From NCBI RefSeq assembly GCF_007655135.1, contig NC_045129.1:6634001-6698000 (forward strand): a stretch of DNA of 64,000 nucleotides, read 5' to 3'. Numbering within the stretch: position 1 is the stretch's first letter; each line of letters opens with the position of its first letter. The stretch is from Punica granatum (taxonomy: Eukaryota > Streptophyta > Magnoliopsida > Myrtales > Lythraceae). The position numbers were made by a program, and so were the translations under genes. Shown in pieces: positions 57,700 through 64,000 of this stretch. Under the pieces are notes generated by a model. The model searched no databases and had not been told where the DNA came from. It worked only from the letters and a program-made list of their open reading frames with translations.

Positions 57700-60300
57700 A
57701 ATATCGCCCGGAAAAAAAAAAGGGAAAGGAAAAGGAAAAGGGAATTTCCGAAGCTTCGCCACTTATGTTTCTTATCTGAATTTCTTACCTTTTAATAAGG
57801 AAAAAGAATAGATTCTTGAATGAATTTCCAGATTTGACCTTCTGAAATTAAAAATTCAGTCCCGGCAAAAAATAAAAAAACATATTTTCTTTTTGGTCCT
57901 AGCTAAAACTTCGCTTAGTACTTCACCTTTATACATTTTTTTTCAATATACTGGTTGGCTGAGCCTAATCTTTGTTTAAGGCATTTTGCAAACTATTGAA
58001 TATGGAATATTTTTACTTATAACAATAGAATATGAATGCTTCTCAAATTCAAGATGCAAGTGAGGTGGTGATTGAATTTCATAGATCATGGATAGAAGTG
58101 TTCCTACCTTACTAGGGACTCAGCGCTTAGAAAAGAATCTATTTCTCCTCCTTCAGCTTGATATCAAGAAACAATGTAAAGATTTAGGACACTAGTGAGC
58201 CACTTGGATCAATTAGTTAGCAATGAAGACTCTATATAAATAAGTTTTTTTGAAATTTATATAATGTCAACTTCTATTTTTCGAGAGCCATTGTTAATTT
58301 TAGTGACATTAGTATTCTCAATAATCGATGTACTAATGGACACTGTGTGTAATATACTTAACTAGTGTAAAAAGGATGATGATAATGATAATGCAAGAAT
58401 CATTTAGAAAGACAACGAGTGCCCTATTTTTTTCTGTATGCATAATCTTGCATTTGGAAATCCAATGAATTTGATTAATTTAAGTTCAAATTAGGTCTAT
58501 CCACTAAGGGGTTCGACCTCTTCCAATGATACATGTCTTCCAATGATTTGCAGAGCTCCGTGAAAACAGGCAGAACTTCATCAAACTATCAGGAGCATCA
58601 AGAATTGCTACATGGAACACAACATGAGAAGACGACATTCAGGGCTTCATGATGAAAACGCACCCACATCAGTACTCCAGCTCGACCCGTCAAAAATACC
58701 TATAGGACCTTATTAGAACATTATCAATACTGACGCAACCTAGAATAACAGCAGATCATGTCTTTCTGGAGTTCTTCACCACACAAATAACTTGCCATCA
58801 CTATCTTGATTCAAGATCTCACATGAAGACTCACCGATCCAATTTGAGGCTTAAGCAGCGCTCCTTGCCCTTTCCATGGCTGCTAATAGAGGACTAACGA
58901 AGATCTAGCTACGTTGCGATACTTTGCTATTAGTAGAAGCTATTTTGCACCCACATTCTTCTCCATGGGAAATTAGAAGTATAGTTTCTAATATTTTCGC
59001 ATCTCTAAACACTTTCTCGGATTGGATTTGCTCTTGGATTCCTAGGACCGAGAATACCCTTACACATGACCTAAGCCACTTCGACGCAAGATCAAATTTT
59101 CATTCGCTTTGTTCTTTTGATGGGTATCCGAACCTTAGAACTCTTGTTTTGACTCTAACTTTTAATTTTAGCTATATGCTTTATTCATCATAAAAAAAAA
59201 CCTCTTCCAATGATAAATATTTTTTATTCACGAGACTTGAATTCGAGACTCTTCTTAAAAAAATATGTGCTGAACCACGTGAACCAATCCAGATTGGCTA
59301 CTAATGACGACTTTGATATTTCTTTGTCCTATTTATTACGTTTGATGGGGGGCATTAGTGAAATTATTTGTAACGAAAGGGCATCAGTGCAATTTATAGA
59401 GGAGAAGAAAACCTAAAGTAATAATTTGGAAACCCGAGGGCAGACCGGACCTTTCATCCCTGCAGAAGACCAAAGGTGGACATGGAGATGGGCCTCCAGC
59501 TGCGTAGCGTTATGGTATCTGGAGAGATTCCAACAAGCTATTAATACAGCCAAATAAAACATAGATTCTTTCGATGTGCCTTGGGAACCAAAATCATCGT
59601 ACGGTTGGGACTACATTAAAAAAAATTATCGTACGGTCGTTTGAGTGGCATTACTCTCGAAGGCTTATCTGCTTTGGCATCATTAATTATACAACGTTTC
59701 GTATTATCCAAATTTTACAATTCTTGACCCACGATTGATGTCTTTTTGGACTATTCGAAAAAATTAGTATCATTTACAAAATGATGATCACACTTCATGT
59801 TGGAAAATGAAAAGGATTCTGCGATTCACGAATAAACAAGCAGATAGTGTTTTTTTTCCCCCATTTTCCTTTTGGTTCTTGGGACTTTTCAAGCAAATAA
59901 CATTTGATGCAAACGAATACTCTCTCGGTGTGCTATGAACATCCAAATAACTAACTGGGACTTCACACAGACATATACACTCTTTTCGGATAGTAATTCA
60001 ATTGAGCTTTCGGATTCCACGCTGGAGAAGAACAATAGGCGATAAACCAAAACTTAAGGTGAAGAACTAAAAGGGGGGCTTTGGCACTTACTTAGCAGAG
60101 TTTTCAGCATAGAGGGACACAAATGAGAGCGCTTTGAAACATCTCCTTCTTCCTCAAGGACAAATTTGATGAAGCTGGAACAACTCATCGGCGAATGATC
60201 GAGATATGATCATTAGACACGATCACCTGTCCGATCGAAGCACTGTCTAGTTTTTCTTCATAAGTCAAGCATATGGATTTCAAAAGGAAAGTGCACTGTC
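57700..60300. other. intergenic, one LINE fragment
   Basis: No gene seen apart from the LINE RNase H fragment at 58924-59190. Short pieces of the second SINE family appear near 58485-58535 and 59195-59300 (minus; ACGAGACTTGAATTCGAGACTC). Confidence 0.45.
58924..59190 (+). pseudogene. LINE RNase H C-terminal fragment
   Basis: A frame encodes LLVEAILHPHSSPWEIRSIV followed by WICSWIPRTENTLTHDLSHF. The W..WIPRxxNxxAHxLA pattern is the end of the RNase H domain of plant non-LTR retrotransposons. It is 5'-truncated with no other element parts nearby. Confidence 0.55.
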
Positions 60301-61178
60301 CACTCCACACTTTCCTCTTCCATTCACTCTTCATCTGTCCCTCCTAATTCATCTGCTTTACCTATCTCTCACTATTCCTCTTTCCTTTAATCGAACTTTT
60401 GGAGGGAAGCCCTTTCAAATGACTACAGGAATGCCATCGAATCGGAGGGAAGCCCAACGCCGGGCAACTTTGAGGTGCCCCACTTGGCCTAGTGAACTTC
60501 AGCATACTTTCATTCTCTACTGGGATCAGAATGTGAGTTAGCATCAGTAACCGTCGAAATCCTTCCCATTCTCACACCCAGATTGCAAGACCAATCGAAT
60601 TCTTGAATCAAGGACTCTTACATCTTTCAGGTCAGATGTCGCCATTAGACCAGTAGGTTGATTTATGGATGGGATTGCTTATGTCAATAAATTTGGCTCA
60701 CTGGAGCACAACTTAACTTTAGTTCATGACCACCCCCCCCAACCCGAACCCCTGAGATTCTATTACTTACGAGGATGTTCAATAAAAATATCCATAGCAA
60801 GAAGGATTGCTGAGACCATTGCAAAACCAGAGAGCTCATAAAGAAAAGAATAACTGAACCATTCATGTTCTGCATGTGCTGTATAGCTTCGAGCAAAAAT
60901 GTTGCATTGTATTGCCCTTCAGTATCGAAAATATATTGTTTAGGCCAGTCTCGGCCACATATAAATCCATTATCCGCAAGCATCCCTATGGAACAGCTAG
61001 ACATTAAACTCATTTTGAAATATACGAGCCTTTCTAATGTTTCTTGTATGTTATCTCTTTGAGCATGGTAGGCTTGAAAAGAATAAGAACATCATCGGTC
61101 TCATTATCGAGCTGCCGATTCAAGCCCAAAAACATGGTGGTGGGCCAAGCAAATATTCCAGTTTACATCAACATCATC

Positions 61179-62669
61179 TTACGTTTTCCTGGAGCTGAAG
61201 CAAGTCACCCAGCTGCTCCCTGCTTTCTTGTTCATCCTTCTCTTCCTCATTTCAATTCTCATCTCCTCTACTAAGTCCCACCTGCCAATTGCTGCGTAGA
61301 AATTACAGGCAAGCACGTAGTTTCCTGGATTGCTTGGTTCCAATTCCAGCAGACCTTTCGTGGCATACTCACCTCTACTAATATCCCCATTCAGCCTGCA
61401 GGCATTTAACAGGGCCGCCCATACTTTAGCAGAAAGTCTGCAATTTTTCTCCTTGACCATCTCAAGAAACACAAGCCACACATCCTCCATATGGCCCGCT
61501 CGGCCCAGACTGTCTATGAAGCAAGCATAATGCTCGGGATATACTTCTAACTTATACTTATCCCGAGCGAATTCGAAGCAGGCTCTGCCCTGTTCCAATA
61601 GCCCCGAATGGCCACAAGCAGAAAGCACTGCAAGAAGGGTTACTGAGTTTGGGCAAACCCTGTCCCGAGACTCCACCATCTCATTGAAAAGTGCGAAGGC
61701 TTGAAGACCACACCCATGAACTCTGTATGCATCGATCATGGCTGTCCATGACACCACGTCTTTCCATGGAATCAGGTCGAAAACGCTCTTGGAACTTGCA
61801 ATTTTCCCGCTCTTTCCATACATGTCGAGGACAGCATTGCACAACTGCGTGTCTGACACGAACCCAAGACGCGTTGCAATGCAATGGATCTGCTTCCCAA
61901 TCCAAAGGTCTGAATTCTCAGAGCAGGCTGCTAGGGCAGTTGTTAGGGCAACAACATTCGGTCTCATTGAACTCATTATCTCAAATGCTTCTTTATACCT
62001 CTGATTCTTGACGCACCCAGCGATCATGGAGTTACGCATTACTCCATCACTGCTCCGACACAAAATAGAATACACCTTCATAGCTTCGTCAATCTGCCCT
62101 ACATTTGAGTAGAAGTCTATCAGGGCTGTCCCCAGAACAACCAAGTCCCTTCCCATCACGACCACCATACTGTGAACTTGCTTCCCCTGTGGAAAAGCCC
62201 TCAGCAAAGTGCAAGCCTTCAGCACTGAACAAAGTGTAAACTCATTCCACCCTGTGTAGCCCTGTCTCATCCTTTCAAACACGCGAATAGCGTCCTTGGC
62301 GAGCCCGTGACTCAGAAAGCTCGAGATCATCACATTCCAGCTCACGACATCCTTGGACTCGAGCTCCTCGAATGCCTTCTCCGAACAGCACAGAAGCCGG
62401 TACTTCGAGTACATGTTGACGAGGGCAGTCTTGCTCACAGTCCCCAAGTCGGAGCCTGTCTTGATCATAAGGCTGTGGACTTGCTCGCCCAGCTTCGGCA
62501 GGTGGGGGAGGGTGGGACACACGTTCAGGATGGGAGTAAACGTATATGGGTCGAGGTCCGTTCGGGAGCGGTGAAGGTCGACGAAGAGGACCCATGCGGA
62601 GAATGACTCGCCCAAGCGGACCAGGGACGCAAGGCGAGAGTTGTACGAGAGGATGTCTCGGGTAAGCAT
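61179..62669 (-). CDS. pentatricopeptide repeat protein (PLS/E type)
   Basis: A single exon of about 496 residues from the first in-frame ATG (MLTRDILSYNSRLASLV). PPR motifs run through the whole protein, e.g. TALVNMYSKYRLLCCSEKAF, DVVSWNVMISSFLSHGL, DVVSWTAMIDAYRVHG and SVTLLAVLSACGHSGLLEQG. The E-type C-terminal stretch VWAALLNACRLNGD ... YVLACNFYAAIGRW ends SWVTCFSSRKT, with no DYW domain. Such proteins bind organellar RNA and take part in editing or processing. The frame is open for about 37 more codons upstream without any ATG (in-frame TGA at 62778-62780), and PPR-like residues (NLFDE) lie before the first ATG. The N-terminus, including any organelle-targeting peptide, is therefore unclear: a missing upstream exon, a frameshift, or a short protein. 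Confidence 0.8.
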   Translation of the reverse strand: MLTRDILSYNSRLASLVRLGESFSAWVLFVDLHRSRTDLDPYTFTPILNVCPTLPHLPKLGEQVHSLMIKTGSDLGTVSKTALVNMYSKYRLLCCSEKAFEELESKDVVSWNVMISSFLSHGLAKDAIRVFERMRQGYTGWNEFTLCSVLKACTLLRAFPQGKQVHSMVVVMGRDLVVLGTALIDFYSNVGQIDEAMKVYSILCRSSDGVMRNSMIAGCVKNQRYKEAFEIMSSMRPNVVALTTALAACSENSDLWIGKQIHCIATRLGFVSDTQLCNAVLDMYGKSGKIASSKSVFDLIPWKDVVSWTAMIDAYRVHGCGLQAFALFNEMVESRDRVCPNSVTLLAVLSACGHSGLLEQGRACFEFARDKYKLEVYPEHYACFIDSLGRAGHMEDVWLVFLEMVKEKNCRLSAKVWAALLNACRLNGDISRGEYATKGLLELEPSNPGNYVLACNFYAAIGRWDLVEEMRIEMRKRRMNKKAGSSWVTCFSSRKT

Positions 62670-62779
62670 TTCGTCGAACAGGTTGCGACCATGCACGTGC
62701 CTGGATTGGCTAATAGCATTTCGGAGGATGATTTTGGCGGGAAGGTCGGTTTGAGGTATAAATGATGTATCTGGGCATC

Positions 62780-63470
62780 AAGGAGCCGAGGCTACAATAA
62801 GAAACCGCAGAGTCGAATGGAGAGCTTCCGTTTGCCTTTCAACTTCCTTGACCACAGACGGTCGAGGACGTTTCCGGTGTTTCTCGATACTAGAGCACAT
62901 TCGGTATTTAATGGAGAACCATGTTTCGATCAATTGGGTCGAAAATAAATCATCTTCAAACCGAACCAGCAATAACACGAGAATCATGATGTGTGTATGG
63001 TTCATGACAATTGGGGAAAGTCTATACAAGTTTCTTCATCCCATGATGTTCCGTTTAATTTAAGTCCTTACTGGAAATTACAAGGAAGTAGTGAGACAGG
63101 TTCCCATAAGGTATCCGAATTCATTGAGGTAAACAAGATATGAAACCGGCCACCACAGAGTGGAATGACATCGATCGTCCTTTTTTTGGTTTTCGCCTGA
63201 AGAGTTTGCATACGAAGCGGTCGAAGAGACAAGAAAAACTTCTTGCCATTTGGGGAATTACATCCAGAATTTCTGTACAAGATGGACGATCAACAAATGA
63301 CATCTGATTCGTTCGGAATTGTAACACAACACTATTTACTCTCTTGGTTCCTACTCAAACCAAACCTATTTCCTTCGAGACTAATTTTTTACATTCAGAT
63401 GCTACAGCAGACGACTTAAATTTGCCTACACTGAAGTAGGATCTACAGCACAATCAGCTGTCACAAGAAA
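62780..63470. other. intergenic and probable 3'UTR of the J-domain gene
   Basis: No coding region supported. The right part, next to the stop at 63478, is probably the 3'UTR of the auxilin-like gene. Confidence 0.4.
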
Positions 63471-63477
63471 GCCCAGG

Positions 63478-64000
63478 CTATCGCTCTTCCGAGTTGAATT
63501 TGTTCCAAGCCTCCTGCAATTTGACAAGCAAGAGCAACAAAAATTTAAAAACTCGACCGCATAAAATTTTTCTTCGTTGGGTCAAACGAATAGCTTTGAA
63601 CCCTAAGGTCCATCAAATATAACTGTGGGTTCTTTGAGTACATTAAAAGTATCTGAGCTGATTCATTTTTCCCGCTCGAACATGATGGACCCACCCAGGA
63701 ATAGCGATCTACTAAAACTTAAAATGAAAGCCTTCAACGAAGGTATCACCAGCCTCGAAGACTAAACTTCCAGGTATTCAAGCAAAATGGATATATATAG
63801 ACCTTAAATAGTGGAACAGGAGTTATAAGAAACGCACCTTTAGAAGGTCAAAAACCTTCTCGCAGATATACTTTTGCTGAATACTCGCCCCTCGTTGTTG
63901 CAACTTGTCAGGATGGACAGAGAGGGTGGCCTTCCTGTAGGCTTTCTTGACAGCAGCAGAGGTTATGACCTCTGTTAGGGGCACAGGCTGCCACCCACTG
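63478..64000 (-). CDS. auxilin-like J-domain protein, C-terminal exons (partial)
   Basis: Exons 63838-64000 (running off the window) and 63478-63513, joined by a GT/AG intron. They encode [37 protein letters not shown] and [11 protein letters not shown], then [11 protein letters not shown] and a TAG. This is the C-terminal J domain of plant auxilin-related proteins (JAC1 group), with the HPD tripeptide that stimulates Hsp70. Auxilins help strip clathrin from coated vesicles; JAC1 is needed for chloroplast movement to weak light. Which member this is cannot be told without the N-terminus. Confidence 0.9.

Noticed and set aside
60684..61013. A minus-strand frame (containing RDWPKQYIFDTEGQYNATFL) downstream of the PPR gene
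   Set aside because: Looks faintly protein-like but has no ATG-supported start, no domain I recognise and no clear splice partners; not annotated as a gene.

Overview
The window is nuclear DNA from a seed plant, most likely a woody core eudicot. The genes have many GT-AG introns, the intergenic DNA is AT-rich, and plant-specific families are present (SABATH methyltransferases, a class III peroxidase, group C MAP kinases, PPR protein, chloroplast-type LPP epsilon). There is a eukaryotic tRNA-His and abundant small plant transposons (TRIM, Tourist-type, hAT-type, tRNA-derived SINEs). No genus can be fixed from sequence alone.

Layout. (1) 0-2 kb: the 3' end of a SABATH gene and a broken SABATH fragment between two copies of a flanking repeat. 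One copy of the repeat carries a SINE with clean target-site duplications. (2) 2.2-5.4 kb: a complete seven-coding-exon cytochrome c1 gene on the minus strand, with a cluster of five site II (TGGGCC/T) elements where its promoter should be. (3) 7.7-9.2 kb: a class III peroxidase pseudogene. (4) 9.4-17.5 kb: a decayed tandem array of divergent group C-like MAP kinases on the minus strand: two full-length, coding-intronless genes with TGY instead of TEY activation loops, and a third unit from which nearly the whole kinase domain is gone. A TRIM solo LTR sits in the predicted 5'UTR intron of the first. (5) 19.7-20.3 kb: an orphan signal-peptide exon and a tRNA-His gene.

(6) 20.3-48.1 kb: a large direct tandem duplication. 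The units run about 20.28-35.65 kb and 36.49-48.07 kb, each ending in an intact SABATH methyltransferase gene of four exons. The units differ by a 3.8-kb block present only in unit 1 (complete TRIM, a tRNA-His half, Tourist-type MITEs), a 0.6-kb block lost from unit 2, and a hAT-type MITE gained in unit 2. Both contain a LINE RNase H remnant, a possible Helitron and a nested inverted-repeat element. (7) 49.4-50.1 kb: another SABATH pseudogene. (8) 51.3-64 kb: ordinary single-copy genes: LPP epsilon (+), a coiled-coil/membrane-anchor protein of unknown function (-), a PPR protein (-) and the C-terminus of an auxilin-like J-domain protein (-).

The genes form no operon-like system. The theme is birth and death of two tandem families (SABATH and MAPK) in a transposon-rich stretch between stable housekeeping genes. 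The most biologically interesting items are the TGY kinases, the second of which also has HQD in place of HRD, and the two SABATH enzymes with altered substrate-pocket residues.
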